Shown: positions 11,134-23,800 of the stretch, in pieces
Layout: every line of letters starts with the position of its first letter
Position numbering within the stretch: the stretch's first letter is position 1
DNA from: Mesaphorura yosii
Lineage: Eukaryota > Arthropoda > Collembola > Poduromorpha > Tullbergiidae
Direction: 5' to 3'
NCBI GenBank assembly: GCA_009869945.1
Contig: WIXG01000187.1
Location: forward strand, 1-64,000
Length of the DNA: 64,000 bases
Notes under the pieces: generated by a model
What the model was told of the DNA's origin: nothing
Databases searched by the model: none
The model's input: the letters and a program-made list of their open reading frames with translations, nothing else
Made by a program: the position numbers and the translations under genes

Positions 11134-13239
11134 CTAAGATGCGGCCCACTTGTTATGAATTTGCTCACGCAATCTGTTGATTATCTGTAAAGCGGGTTGA
11201 GAAACCGCGGCCCAGGAAATGGTCGAGGAAGACGATAGGAGGACGGCTGCACCGACTGACAAGACGAAACCGGAGAGCAGTGCCCCTCGCCGCCAGGTTC
11301 TACCAGCTGTAGTGAGACCAAACCCATTATGGTTTTGGTAAGATGTGGTTATGGAAGCTTGCGTAGGAGCTTCTTTCATAGGTTGAGGTTCAACTTTTGC
11401 TTTATTGAGTTCGCCATTAATCTTCTTAGCTTCTTCAATTAATGTTTTCATAGGTGGAGGTTTGCGGGATGTGCTCTTGCTTTTGATGATTCTTCCTCCT
11501 TTGACATTCTGAAAGTGTTTGGTCGCCAGAGAATTTTGAACGGTGCTTTTCCTTACTCGTCGAGGCCGTGATAAGTTTGCCTGTGACAAGGTTAAAGAAT
11601 AGGCTAGGTTAACTGATAGTAAACAAGACCCCGTGTGCTAATTCAGATTTTAGGGAAGCACCTATCACAATTGACTCTACGATTAACATCTAATTTCTAG
11701 TTTCCTAGTATCTTTCTCTTTATTGTTTATTCCCTTTCAGTCCAAGTCAAACACCTGCCCATCCTGCCTGAATATCTGCAAGGGAAGCTGTAAGTGAAAA
11801 GCCTACATAGAATAGGAGAAAAGGTTAAGCCAGAAGCGACAGGGATTAGAAATTAGGCGAGATATTCTTTAAGCAATGTGGTGGTTCAGAAATGACAGAA
11901 CTTGTATACCTCGGCTTGGAGGTAAAGCGACGGCTGGTTCTCACGCCCGGATTTCTGTTGGCGTCTTGATACCGCTGAGTCTGCTGACGAGCCACACGCA
12001 GCTGGTGCTCTGACGCCCCTTTCAACTTCTCGTAAAGACATGAAATGAATCAACAGTTTGCGTTAACACCCAACACGTGAGAAGTCATTCAAGCTATCGA
12101 GCGTTTGCCCTCGCTCAAAGTAATCAAACAATCATCAAATCTCATACCAGAAAAATAAGGCAATTCAGAAAAATAAAAAACTTAAGCACATAAAAACAAC
12201 GGGAAACAATCACAAGTATTTTCAGTTCAGTACAGAGAAAATTAAATGCAAGAGTTTGAGTTCGAGCATCAGGGATTGGAAAGTAACGCATCGTCGTTAT
12301 GAAGTCTGACTCATGACGAAATAAAGCCCAACTTAGAGATCACAGAACAATAGCTGAGTTCAGCAGTTACGGTATCTCTTATTCAGGTTTCAGTAAAAGA
12401 ATTAAATGCCCTTGTGTCCTTGTCCTTCCTAACGTAAGTGAACGTGATAGGCACCACAATGACCATAAACCAACTCAAGATACTAAGCACTGAAGAAATT
12501 GAAAAGATAAAGAGCAAACAAATAGTCATGCAACTAATGCAACAATCAAATGAAAATCAGAAGTATTTACGGCATCAATTTTCGAGATAAAAGCGTCAAG
12601 CAGTTCCTTGCACTGCAGGTGCTCTTCAGGTTCCCAAGTCGTCTGGTCCATTCCCCAGCCCTTCCACTTTATCAGGAATTCACGTTTACCACCTTTCATG
12701 TTTTTTATATCCAAGATCTTTTCCACCTTTAATTTAATTTATGGAAGTTATGAAAGGCATTGTTTCACAGAAGTAATTGGTTTTGTAGAAAGCAGATATG
12801 TGCGTTAACTGACCTCGTATTCTTCTGTTTCGTCATCATCACCCGTCTCTGCCTTCTTGGCTCGCTTTGAGGTAGATGAACCAGCCGAATTAGCGGTACG
12901 CTTGGACTTTGGCATAGGCGTAGCTTTGGCTTTACCCTTTGTTGCCTTTGTTTTTGATGACGACTTCTTCTGAGGGGCTTCATCAACATCGTCGTCTTCT
13001 TCATCGTCGGCTTTGCCGTTGCCGTTCTCGTGTTCACTGTTCGAACTCACAGGCACAACCGGCTTCTTAGGTGACCTTGGTGCAGTCTTACTCTTGGGTG
13101 CAGGCGCAATCTCCTCTTCATCCAGTTCTTGATCCTCTTGCTCTTCAACAGGCTTTTCTGCTGCCTTTCGTGGTCGGCCTCGACGTTTGGGTGCCAGAGA
13201 AGCAGAAGCCTTTGCTGGACCGTTTTTTTTAGCAGCCAT
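11134..13239 (-). CDS. Chromodomain protein, best model with a C-terminal membrane anchor
   Basis: Nuclear protein with a single HP1/Polycomb-type chromodomain that should bind methylated histone H3 tails. Exons 13239-12814 and 12726-12571 join in phase 0 at EYE|VEKILD. Residues 1-142 are Lys/Ala/Glu-rich with an AT-hook-like KRRGRPRK near 18-25. The chromodomain spans about 140-192, with aromatic cage positions Tyr141, the Trp pair in IKWKGWG and TWEPEEHL visible. Exon three starts at 12028 after a pyrimidine tract. Donor GTGAGA at 11944 joins in phase 0 to a strong acceptor before 11580, giving 370 residues. Its last part has Arg/Lys-rich SRPRRVRKS and a hydrophobic segment about 321-347 (GALLSGFVLSVGAAVLL) followed by only about 23 residues, the topology of a tail-anchored protein. 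An alternative donor at 11909 joins exon 11775-11727 and ends in a short soluble tail (WTERE). The chromodomain is certain; which 3' end is used is not. Confidence 0.82.
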
Positions 13240-16200
13240 TACCTAAAACATTGTAAAACAAGACATACGTGATTATAAGTCGGTTGGATTAGAGATAAGG
13301 GGCCCAGAAAATATCTTATTTTCCTTGACCTTTTCACTTTCCACCCATCTCGCCAACTTTTACAAGAGCGGAGCAAAATGCTAATGCAAATTCAATGCCG
13401 TGCTTTGCCTCATTTTCATGATTTATTAAGTGAATCGCTTGGGATTATGTTTGTTGGAATCCCAGATATCTCGGCCACAAAACGTACGGATATTTTCAGT
13501 TAAATGCGTCCAAACTCTTTTTGTAAGTGTTTGAAAGTGGTGACTTTGGTCGTGCGTAAAAAATGCTGTCAAATTCGTGTTCGGCGAGAGTGGAATATGC
13601 TAAATAAGGAGGTTTAAGGAAAAAATTGACTAGTAGACTGAGCAGTGCAGCTCTATGTTATTAGTTACCTTAGGCAAGTGTTTAGTCTTCCAAGCTCCAA
13701 CTTTATTATCCAACCCAATATTACACTTCAACCGATTAACAATTCAGCCACTTGTTCACCAAAAAGCCAAAATCGGAGGACTGTTTTCTTTTGCTTACAT
13801 TTTTCCGACTGTCAGCAAAATAAGACGCTAAAAGCTTATCACACGGGCGTTGTGTGGGTCTTTCAAACCATCAAATGAATGTGACTCAAAACTTGAGGCT
13901 TTTTCACACAGAGGGTCAGGCCAAGCGAATTTCTGTGTTGGAGGAAAGATAGTCGATCTGTCACGATCCTTCTCTCAATGCAGTAAGATGGGCTTTGTCA
14001 TATTCGTAGTGGAATCGTCTGTAGTTTTCCACGTTTCTATTTATGCACGATGCACACAAAGCACCTTTCATTCATTTCAAAATTCTCGTAATAAACGGTT
14101 CGTTATTATCAATCTGTCGCTATTCGACGTAGAAATTGATCTGGTCTGTTCAATACAAATCGTTGTACTTAGGCCCTTGAGGTCGGCTTGCGGTACTTTC
14201 ATGTAATTTTGAAGTAATTGTCAAAGCCCGGGTTCCGTAAGTGTCATGGAATCAAAAATTATTGTCCACTGGCCGGATTACATGACTGTGCAGCAATGGA
14301 AGCATTTGCATCTGGGGACGGATAGCATGAAACTCATGTAATGTGAAAGCAAAGCCAAGGAGATGGGGAGTGCATGACTGTGATGTTAATTGTGCGTTTT
14401 TTTCAAAAATTCGTAAAGGCAATGTTTCCACTCGATACTTTGTACTCACTAAATTCTTCTCAAATCAATTTTCCAGTTTCTAATCAGCGCATTTGTGCCT
14501 TGCTACTCATCTCATTATCAGTTACAGTGGGTCAGTGTCCAAGTTGACGAACTGGCGCAGTGAAGATTTGCTGTGATGGAGCGCGACATGGATGACAGAC
14601 AAAAGGAAACATTTGTAACAATGTTCTTCTAATTCACACCAAGACTTCTGAAGTATTTGTCACACAACAAGACCTATGGATTGGGGACGGTCAAGAAATC
14701 AAGGCAAGGAATATCAAAACTATCCAAGCGACTCAAGAAGGGCGAGTGCGAAGTCAGATATTTTGATGGGCTCCTTTTGGAAAGCCCGATGGGAGGTTTT
14801 ATGCTGAATACTTTCATGGCTCATGAAATGACACTGGCACCATCAAGGATACCAAGCAACACAAGAGAGAAACCTCTGATCATACTGGAATATAACTCAA
14901 AACTTGAAATCGTCGGGCAAACCTTCAAACTCGTACTGTTCCTACTGCTATCTGAGAAAGCGTAAGCAGACTCCGTTCTCGTGTGAAGCGTTGCAATAAG
15001 CGTCTCTGCATTGATGGACCGAATTCCTGCTTCAAACTGTTCCATGAACACAAAAGTGTACATCAAAACAAGAACCACATCCACGTCACCCAAAACCAAG
15101 AAATTCCACCGTCAGCGCTTACGACAACTCAACCCAGTACTTCTGTTCCAGATCTATTTCACACCAGTCAAAACTCGTTTCTGTCATTGTTATAATTCCA
15201 TTTGTGTAGCATAAGTTTTGTAGTGCTTGCTAAAGAAGGGAATAAATATAGTTAATTCGGCTTAATTCTTATATTTACTGAAAGAAATTTTCCCGACCGG
15301 CGTGCAATTTTTCCGTGCCGATCGTTCGGTTGTTAATAGCCAATGTCTTTTTGGAAGTAATTCACGCAAGTATAAGTTATGCATTACTGCCCGTCCGGAT
15401 CATCCAAACAAAATCGAATTGTTGTAGACATATAAGTACACTTAGCTTCCTCGTTGAAATTATGTTTCTCATTGAATCTAACTTTATCTTTGCGGACATA
15501 TGATTCCGTAATTTCCACCTTGACTGTTCATTTGGCCCTATTCATGTTCAAATATTCAATAATTAGCCGTCAGTCGATCTGAGTGGTCATCTAATCTCTT
15601 TTGTCCATTGTACTGGAATAGTCATCAGCATTGTCAATTTAATGTTACATGTTGTAAGTTTTTCATTCGGTTCTTGCTAAATTGTGTAATAAAACCTAGA
15701 GGAAAATTCATTTTCGCCTGTTCGGGCTTTTCAACATTCCTATTGTTGTAATCCTCTTTCTCCAAACAAGTTGTACTGAAAGGCAACTTCTTCTAACTGA
15801 AGTGGTACAATCAAAGCGACTGCCGTATTACTATGAGGGCACTTTGAGTACAATAATTGTAACATCGGTAAGAAGCCAATTTGCCACCAATGAGCCGACC
15901 GACTACCAAACTAATCTGCTAATGCCGAAAGGATTTTGTTTTGAGGGATCTGTGTGAACACGGCTTTACTTTGCATCTGAGGTGGAGGTAAATAAACATA
16001 GGAACACGAACTGAGATCGAGAGTTGCTTTGCTGTGCTGCACACGAGTGACGATGATTCATCTGCAGGATTAGCTCAATTCAATTCAGTCATGCATACTC
16101 GTATCAGGATCAAATGCTTTAATAATTAATCTGACTCAGTTATCAGTACGTAGAACTAGAACATAGATCTATATGCGAGTCTGAATGTGAGACAAGACTT

Positions 16201-16269
16201 GCCTGAAAGTAACTAAGTTGCGCCACGTCGCTTGTTCTCCGAGTTTTGGTGCCCTGCAACAGCAACATC
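13240..16269. other. Intergenic region with transposon remnant and divergent promoters
   Basis: About 3 kb between the chromodomain gene (minus) and TECPR1 (plus). Apart from the piggyBac remnant listed separately I see no exon. A possible 5' untranslated-region splice acceptor (TTTACAATGTTTTAG) directly precedes the chromodomain start at 13239. Confidence 0.5.
14612..15190 (+). mobile_element. piggyBac-family DNA transposon remnant (transposase fragment)
   Basis: A translated stretch resembles the C-terminal half of piggyBac/PGBD transposases. FTPRLLKYLSHNKTYGLGTV then KKSRQGISK and LKKGECEVRYFDGLLLESP matches the family pattern of a CGTVRxNRKGxP block followed by LKKGE and a DKR-type catalytic strand. 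Further on, KPLIILEYN corresponds to the conserved KPxxIxxYN block and YCYLRKRKQ to the RK-rich segment after it. The reading frame is broken by a stop near 14630 and shifts frame after about 14930. The DDD catalytic aspartates of the N-terminal half are absent and I found no terminal inverted repeats. It is a dead fossil insertion. The frame from 14657 to 14965 is open by chance. Confidence 0.72.
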
Positions 16270-19200
16270 ATGCCAACCTCCGACAAGGAGAACTTGTACA
16301 AAATCGACACAGCTGGACAAGTATGGACAATCAATGTGAGCGGAAAGGGAGCAACTCCTCCAACTTGGACGTTGTTGCCCAATCCCACCAAATTGGACTT
16401 AAAGGTACAGATTTTGATTGACATTTGTTGCAGAATGAAGCATGGATGCACTCTAATCTGAAGCAATTGCGTGCAGAGAATTTCGTCCAGGAATGACAAT
16501 GTACTTTGGGGAGTGAGTTCCGATCACCAAATCTATGTGTACGTCTGCAAGCCTGACATTCCAATCCGTGTGAAAATGGAAACTTATGAGAACCAAGTGA
16601 GCACTTCTTAATTTGAATTGAAATTCAAGCTCTTCGAGGTTCTAGTAAGAATTTTGTGTGTCCAGAGATGGTTTCCAGTAGACGGATTTTCGCATCGATT
16701 ACTTCCAACTGACAGACCTCACTTTTCCAGTGAAGATGGGACCACCGAAAGTACTAAAAACTCAATTGCTTTACCGTCCGAATGCTGGGAGTGGGAAAGT
16801 GATTGGCAAATTGAAACTTTATTCGAAGGCCAAGTTCTTGACCCTGAGGTTTGTTCATTGAGAAATCAAAATGGGCAAAATTTTGAATATGTATTGTACT
16901 TCAACCAGGGATGGACATATGCCGTGGATTTTCCGGCACGTTATCACAGTGAGAAATCGTGGAAATCTTGTGTGCGTCGAAGAAAATGGTTTCGAACTCG
17001 TCGATTCATTGCCTTCAACAAGTGGCACCGGATTAGCCCGATTCATGAAGATTTTACTCAGGTATAGCATGACTTAAGACAGCTTTTGCTGCAGTTTTCA
17101 TCGTCTAATGGTACAATTTCCAATTACTGACAGGAACCATTCACTGACATCTGTGCTAGCACATTTGGCGTTTCATATCCCGATATAAGCTGTGTGTGGG
17201 CGGTAACAGTTCTTGGGCAGGTGAGAGAATTTACAAGTATCTTGTGAATTGAAGTAGAATTTAATCATGATTTTCAATTTCGTCTAGGTGTACTTTCGTA
17301 CGGATGTCTCACCCACAAATCCGGAAGGGAGCTCTTGGAAGCATGTGCCAATCAAGAAGGGCTTGGAGGCTTGTCAAGTTGCCGTCACCTCAACAGGCGT
17401 ACCGTTTGTGGTTTCTTGGACTGGTTCATTGTTGTACCGAACTGGGTTAACTCCCCAGAATTTGAGTGGAACGGACTGGGTTGAAGCGAATGGTCCCAAA
17501 GACAACGGTCTCCTTCAAATTTCTACTGGCACTTCTGCATTGTGGGGAATAACCAGAGATCGCAAATGTTGGGCACTCAAAGGAGATCTACAAGACTTCA
17601 TTTCAAAATCAATCACAACATTCGATTGGAATGAAATCCCGAGAAAGTTGAAAAGCATTTCTGTGAGCAAGTCAGATCAGGTATATAGTAAAAAAAAAAG
17701 TATCCACAGGTGTACTCATTTTTCATCCATGGTGAATTGCTGACAAATTATATGCTTGATGGCTAGGTTGTGTTGGGCCTCGGAGACGAAGATGATGAAA
17801 TATATATACGGTTTGGCATAGCCAGAGATCAACAGCAAGGCCAAGGCTGGAGGAAGGCCTTTCCAGGAGTTGAGAAATGGGACTGTGTTTCGACGTCATC
17901 GTCAGAAGTCGCATCTCTCGATCAGACTGATGACGGCAACGGTAGCAGCGGGGAATCAATGATATCCATTCGACCAAGTTTTCCAAAAGTTCAAATCGAT
18001 GGAGAGTCATCCAGAAAAAGCGTCTGTTGGGTCGATGGTGGATGCCTATCCATGCTGAAGTAATTCAATACACTTGTCCCACATGCATGGAATGACGACG
18101 ACGATAATGTTCTTTTGAATAACTTTTAGATTCACGTCAAATGAAACTGACTTGGAGGTTGGGCCGTGGCGTGAAGACATTTTAAACAATTTACAATCTG
18201 TACAATCAAGTCGGGTTCAATTTCAATACCCAGAAGCCGTCGACAAGAGTGAGTTCATATCTTGGAGCAAGTCAACCATGGCATTCATGCTTCAACACGG
18301 AAATGACACCCTTTTTACGAAGGGGCAACTAGAAATTCTTAATAACGACACCATTGTTTTCCACAAGGTTTGCCATTCAAAATTTCTCCGTTTCTACCCC
18401 AGATTTTCCATTATTTCCCAGCCACATAATATCTTCCATTCACAGAATTTGAATCATCGGTGGGTTTGTGCAATGCAAGATGTTCTTAGCGTTTTGTACA
18501 CCCGTGAGCTCACATTTACGCTGCGCATTCGGAACTCAATTGAGATTGGCGTCTCCGATTTTGTCTCCTTCAAATTCAGGTAAATGTTACATTCATGGTG
18601 CAGTTTCGTTTGGTAAGACGCTACATTAATTCGGTGACTTAATTTTAAGCAATGAGAAAGAATGCGAGGACTGGTACCAAGTTGTTAACGAACTGGCTCA
18701 AAAGAATCCAGAGGACATGACCTTGCTTAACGGCTGGATGAGCACAACGCAAGGAGAAGTGTTGGATTGCGGTTTCGTGAAAATATCTGGTACGCTCGCT
18801 ATTTACCCTTTTCTTTTTTACACAATGGCTTAAGGATGTTAATTTGACAGATGCTCCGCTTGAAGGCGAAATAATAACGCCTACAAACACTGAGAATAGA
18901 ACACACTATCCTCTGATCAAGGGATTTCTTCCTGGAAGCTCAATACGCATTGACATCTCAATCCCAGTCAACGCACAGTCTTTCTCAATGAATTTGGAAG
19001 GAAGAACTTACACCGTTTTCCATTTTAACCCAAGATTCGAGAGCACATGTGTAGTTAGAAACACAATGAGTCATGGAGATTGGGGTGAAGAGGAAAGGGA
19101 CGGCGTCTTTCCATTTTTCAGCGGCCATTCTTATATAGTCACAATCGGTATGTTGAATCTCTGCCTTCGGTTATTCGTTTCAATATCAATTTTGATAAAA

Positions 19201-20801
19201 ATCTTGGGGTTTGTATTCAGAGTGCACGGATACACACATTATAACAACGGTTTCGGTTCAGCGAAAACAATTCATCTTCAACTACAGGCATCGCGTGGCT
19301 CCAAAATACATCACAAATTTTAATGCTGGTGGAAATGTTAATATTTTGGGAATAAGGTAAACTACAACTTCGTTACGTCCATGAGTGGAAACTGAAGTTA
19401 CAGAACAATTTAACAGTAGAATATGCTTTCAGGTATGATCCAAAGTCAGGACACGATTCTAGTCAACCAGAGTTCACCACCAAACCAGTACCTGGACATT
19501 TCTGGAAAGTGGAGGCAGCTAGACCGGGATTTGTATGGGCAATTAGCTTCGACTATAATGTTTGGGTTTACACTTTGAGTTCGAAGGACCAGAAGAAGTT
19601 TGAAAGTAAGTCCTTCCGCATGAACCATTTGAAGGCTCGATACTTAACTTCTAAATACGTTTGCGAATAGGTGATTCATTTAATTCTGTTACCGATGATG
19701 AAGTGGTCCACATTTATGAAAACCAGCGATGGAATCCAATTACGGGGTTTGGGCACATTGGTTTGCCAACTGACCGCAGTCCGTGGTCCGACGAAACTGG
19801 GCGAATTGCAATGGAAAAGGAAACGGTTAAACTTCGTTCACACGCGTGGAAGTGGATTTCTGATTGGGAAATCGACTATTCTGTGAAAAATGGCGTGGAT
19901 GACGATGGGTGGCAGTACGCAATCGATTTTCCGGCCTCCTACCATTCTCATAAGCGATTCAACGATTTTGTGCGACGACGACGATGGAAAAGAATATCGC
20001 GTTTTTCAGTTGATGGTCCGTGGCAGCTTGTCCCCGGTGTTCAACTGGTCGACCTTACAATTAGTATGAATGAAGATTGCGAATGGGAAGTGCTCGGAGC
20101 AACAAAGAATGGTGACGCAGTGGTAAGATGTGGAATTACGACTAAGAGTCCCACTGGAACTCAGTGGGAGCAGATTTCAGGAGAGAAGCAATTCGTAAGT
20201 CTACGGAAACACGAAACCCCATAAAAATTCAAAAACTAGCACTCACAAATATTCAAATCTTCCAGATTAGCGTATCAAGCTGGTTTGGCCACAAGTACTG
20301 GGCAGTTGGGAAGGACGGTTACGCATACATTCGCTACACCAGCAACTGGCAAATGCTTGATAAGCCGGAAGAGTCAAGGCTCAAACTCATTAGAGTTGGG
20401 CCAAATGGAGATGTGTGGGCTGTCGGGACAAATAACACGCTGTACCGTAGAACAAATATTGTCCATCCAGCTCTGCCAGAAGGGAAGGACTGGTGTGAAG
20501 CCTGCAAGGGTGTCTTAAATGTAAATTAACTTCCTTCATAGAATTTCGAACTTAAACAGAGCTTGCTGGAGTCAGGCTTTCAACAAAATATTCTTTGGTT
20601 CATTTGCATTTGCAGATATCTTTCGGACCTGACGGAACACTGTATGCGTTGCTAAAGAAGAAGGGCAGCATTTACCCTTGCACGCTTGCGAAAAGAGTTG
20701 GGGTTCTGCAGGACAGTCCAAACGGAATTGGCTGGGATTTTATTGCTGACGGACCGTGGTCTCATCTTTCAATGTGTGGAACCAGGACGAAGAGTGCTTA
20801 A
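16270..20801 (+). CDS. TECPR1: TECPR1/Pex23 homologue: dysferlin-tectonin-PH-galectin-dysferlin-tectonin protein
   Basis: Sixteen exons: 16270-16404, 16477-16596, 16666-16848, 16909-17061, 17134-17220, 17288-17680, 17767-18059, 18130-18367, 18446-18579, 18650-18789, 18851-19147, 19221-19356, 19433-19605, 19671-20194, 20266-20520 and 20616-20801. All phases agree, giving 1148 residues, close to human TECPR1 (1165). TECPR1 acts at damaged lysosomes and in autophagosome-lysosome fusion; it binds exposed sphingomyelin through its N-terminal dysferlin domain and recruits ATG5. Visible domains: tectonin repeat 1-80, dysferlin domain 82-185 (YENQRWFPVDGF, then DFPARYHSEKSWKSCVRRRKW), tectonin repeats about 200-400, PH-like about 460-610, galectin domain about 632-770, second dysferlin domain about 840-950 (YENQRWNPITGF), and terminal tectonin repeats. 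The galectin domain keeps HFNPR, VVRN and WGEEER, the sugar-contact set. The start ATGCCAACC matches the MPxS start of human TECPR1. Confidence 0.97.
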
Positions 20802-23800
20802 AAGCTTCAGTCTTCAGTACTCCGACAACTGCGACCTGACTCAGCAGTAGCAGACTTCTGACACCGCATTTTATCGTGCGCATTCGAAACATTCCTGAAC
20901 CTTAATTTTAAAGGCTTAACTCTGGGACTTTTCTTGCTGGCTATTCTATTGCTATTGCTCTTGCCTTTGGCTTTAAAGCAACAATTACCATTTACGCTTG
21001 CAGTTTGCTCACGCGGGACGGGAAGAATGGGATTCACGTTCACGCACTTCCTTTTCATTCAGGCAAAACGCAAAATTGACCTGTGATGTGGGAACAAAAG
21101 ACGCTCTTCAATTTTTATCTACATCGACAGTATTAACAACGTTACATGTTATGTGATATCAAAACTTATACTTGTTAAATGTTACTCGTTTGCCTTCTCT
21201 ACTTAATCACTGATCACCAAAGAGCAAATGCTAATAAATTCAATCGTTATCGTTATCGTATTTCTTCTGCATAGTCTTTCGTCTGGCGGGATCGCGGACG
21301 ATGGAACTTGATACTTGATGCTCTTGTCTCTTATCGCTTACGTTACTTGCTCGGAGTCGGATGTCAATGAGCGTAAACGTCAATGTGAACGTGAGAATTG
21401 CTCACTCCAGCATTTCTCGTGGTATTCTTCGAGCCAAGCCAGACCAAGAGTCCACGAGTGTCAAATTCTTGTAACACTTTTCAAAATTTGACTGGTGGGC
21501 GGAAGTTCTAATGGACTGGCATTTCAGCCTACCATTGAATTTTAGTCAATGTGTTTTTGAGGCGCACTTTTGAGAATTTGCGAAATCGTAAGTATTCTCA
21601 GTAATTGGCCATTTGTCATTGGACATTGGGTCATTCTGTCAAAATTAGCTCGACATTGATTTAAGCAAGGCTTCAACGTTGAGAACTCGGCTACTCGACT
21701 CCTGATTGGGGAAATGGTTGTTGACTGGCTGTAATTGCACAAAAATAAATAGGAATAACCAAATCCTGTCTGTAATGTATTGCTTTATGAGAATTATGTA
21801 CGCCTGTGGGAGCCTGCATTACAAAATTAATGCAATTTCCATTTCATTTACTACCATTAGTAGAGCAACACTCGGCCAGCTCGGCTAAGTTAATAACAAG
21901 TTGCGTTACGACGAACACAAACTAAATCTGGGTTTTGCTGTAAACAGCAAAAGAAACGAGTATAATTCATTAATCGCTACACATATTAAATGAACGCGTT
22001 CCTTAATTTCCTTATTAACTTAATTTATACACGCATACGTATGCTTAGTATACTTTGTTTCATTTCTGGTGTACGTGAATGACATTTTTTGCAATTGCAA
22101 CTTTGCGTGATGAACCTTGCGACCCAGGCGTTAAACTTTCATGTAACTTACTGCTTTTTAATAGTTGACTCTGGCTGTAAACAAGGATTTGAGACGAGGA
22201 TGGCGAAGGCACCTGAACAGAATATAGCGCGAGCGAGCACAGGATCACATATTTCTGGTCATACGACAATGTTTTGGTCTCATGGTCAATTCATGGCAGG
22301 CAGCAGCTAAAATTTTGCACTTTGCCCTTGTGAGCGCCTAAAGTCTCAAATTTTCCTTCGCAAGGTGACACTGAAAACATGCACCTGGTTAAAGTTCAGT
22401 TTCTTGTTTATATTTCATCATGCGTCTGATGAAGGCGAGCTAGACGAACTAATCTCTGAATTAATAAATGAATGAAACCTGGCGACCGACGACGAGTAAT
22501 AAATCGGTGAACGGTTAATGAATCAATTAGATCAAGTTCATCTCTCCAAGATTCAGGATGGTACTATTTCGGCACAATACAGCAGCGTTGGCGTTGAATG
22601 CTGAAGCGTACAACAGCAGCCCCATATAAATGGATACATGTTACTTTTTACTATTGCGAATGGCGAATTACACGTCGAAGCAGCAGCAGCAACAGTGCTA
22701 AAAGCGTGTGAGTGAGTGAGCATTGTTTTGGGTTGCCTGTATCTCAAGCCATGCTACGATACTTTTAAAGCCAGTTAAGTCGCTGTCTCACAATTTGTTT
22801 TGGGTCTCCATTCAAGATTTACGGCCGCAACTTGGCTTGGTCTCAGGCAGTCTCAGTCTCACGAATCAGACGTGAGGCAGCGTCATTCGTCATTAGCGTA
22901 GCGTGTTATCAGCATCAATTGACACTTGTGTCGCGTCGTCGTGGTTGGTGAATCTTGATATTGATAGACTTGATTTAACACCTTGACACTTCCTTCCGTT
23001 TGCGTCTTCGTCTTGACTTGTGCGAGCGAGCTGTTTCCCTTGCCGTTATCCGTGCATTCGTGAGTGTTGGTACTTTTCAACACGTGAACCATTTATTCAT
23101 TGATTGACTTTTTCCCCGAAACTGTTGGTTTGGACAGCTTTGGCTTGAATATGAGTGCAGACGCAGGACTAAAGTGAAATTGTGTTTTTGGTTCTACGTG
23201 TCGCACGTGCGTCCTGCGTATTTCCACTGGAAATTGCAATTGGCGTGGCTTCCCACACCGAACTTAATGACGGATCAAAGTAGCTGATTTTACTTTTGAG
23301 CCCTACTCGAATTTTTCAGTGCAAGGAACTTTGCGGAATCTGAATTGTCGCAGGTAATTAACACGATGATAAGCATAGAATGTTTTCACTACATTGCACC
23401 ACTGGACTACCATGAAATAGGCGTAGATACTGAAAGATTCGGTTCACAACTTTCACCGGTTAGCCTGAACTTTCTTTGTCCATCCCCCAGGAAAGATTAT
23501 TTGAGATATCCAATTTTGAAAACTTGACTTATGCGCAGCTGATTGCAAGACAGGTCGGATAACGCGATACGCGAGCATTTGTGGCTTGAACTTGAGGACG
23601 GGATCGTAGTCGTGTTTCGCGTACATGCGCACTCAAATGAACTTGCTTTCCGTCCGCGTGTGGTGCGAGCCCAAAACATGCCCAGGTCTAGTGCCCGTCA
23701 CGATATTGAATGTGAAGCACTGGCCAATTATATTTCGATTGAAAAGCAGCGATTGGCGATTGCTATCCGAATGGCTGTGCTGCGGCTGCGTAAGAATTTT

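Noticed and set aside
11134-11589. Independent small membrane-protein gene starting at the ATG at 11589
   Set aside because: That ATG lies inside the pyrimidine tract of a strong splice acceptor, and the frame fits the chromodomain gene in phase 0; reading it as the last exon is simpler.
14657-14965. A 102-residue host gene
   Set aside because: Matches conserved piggyBac transposase blocks and continues upstream past a stop in the same frame, so it is a transposon relic.
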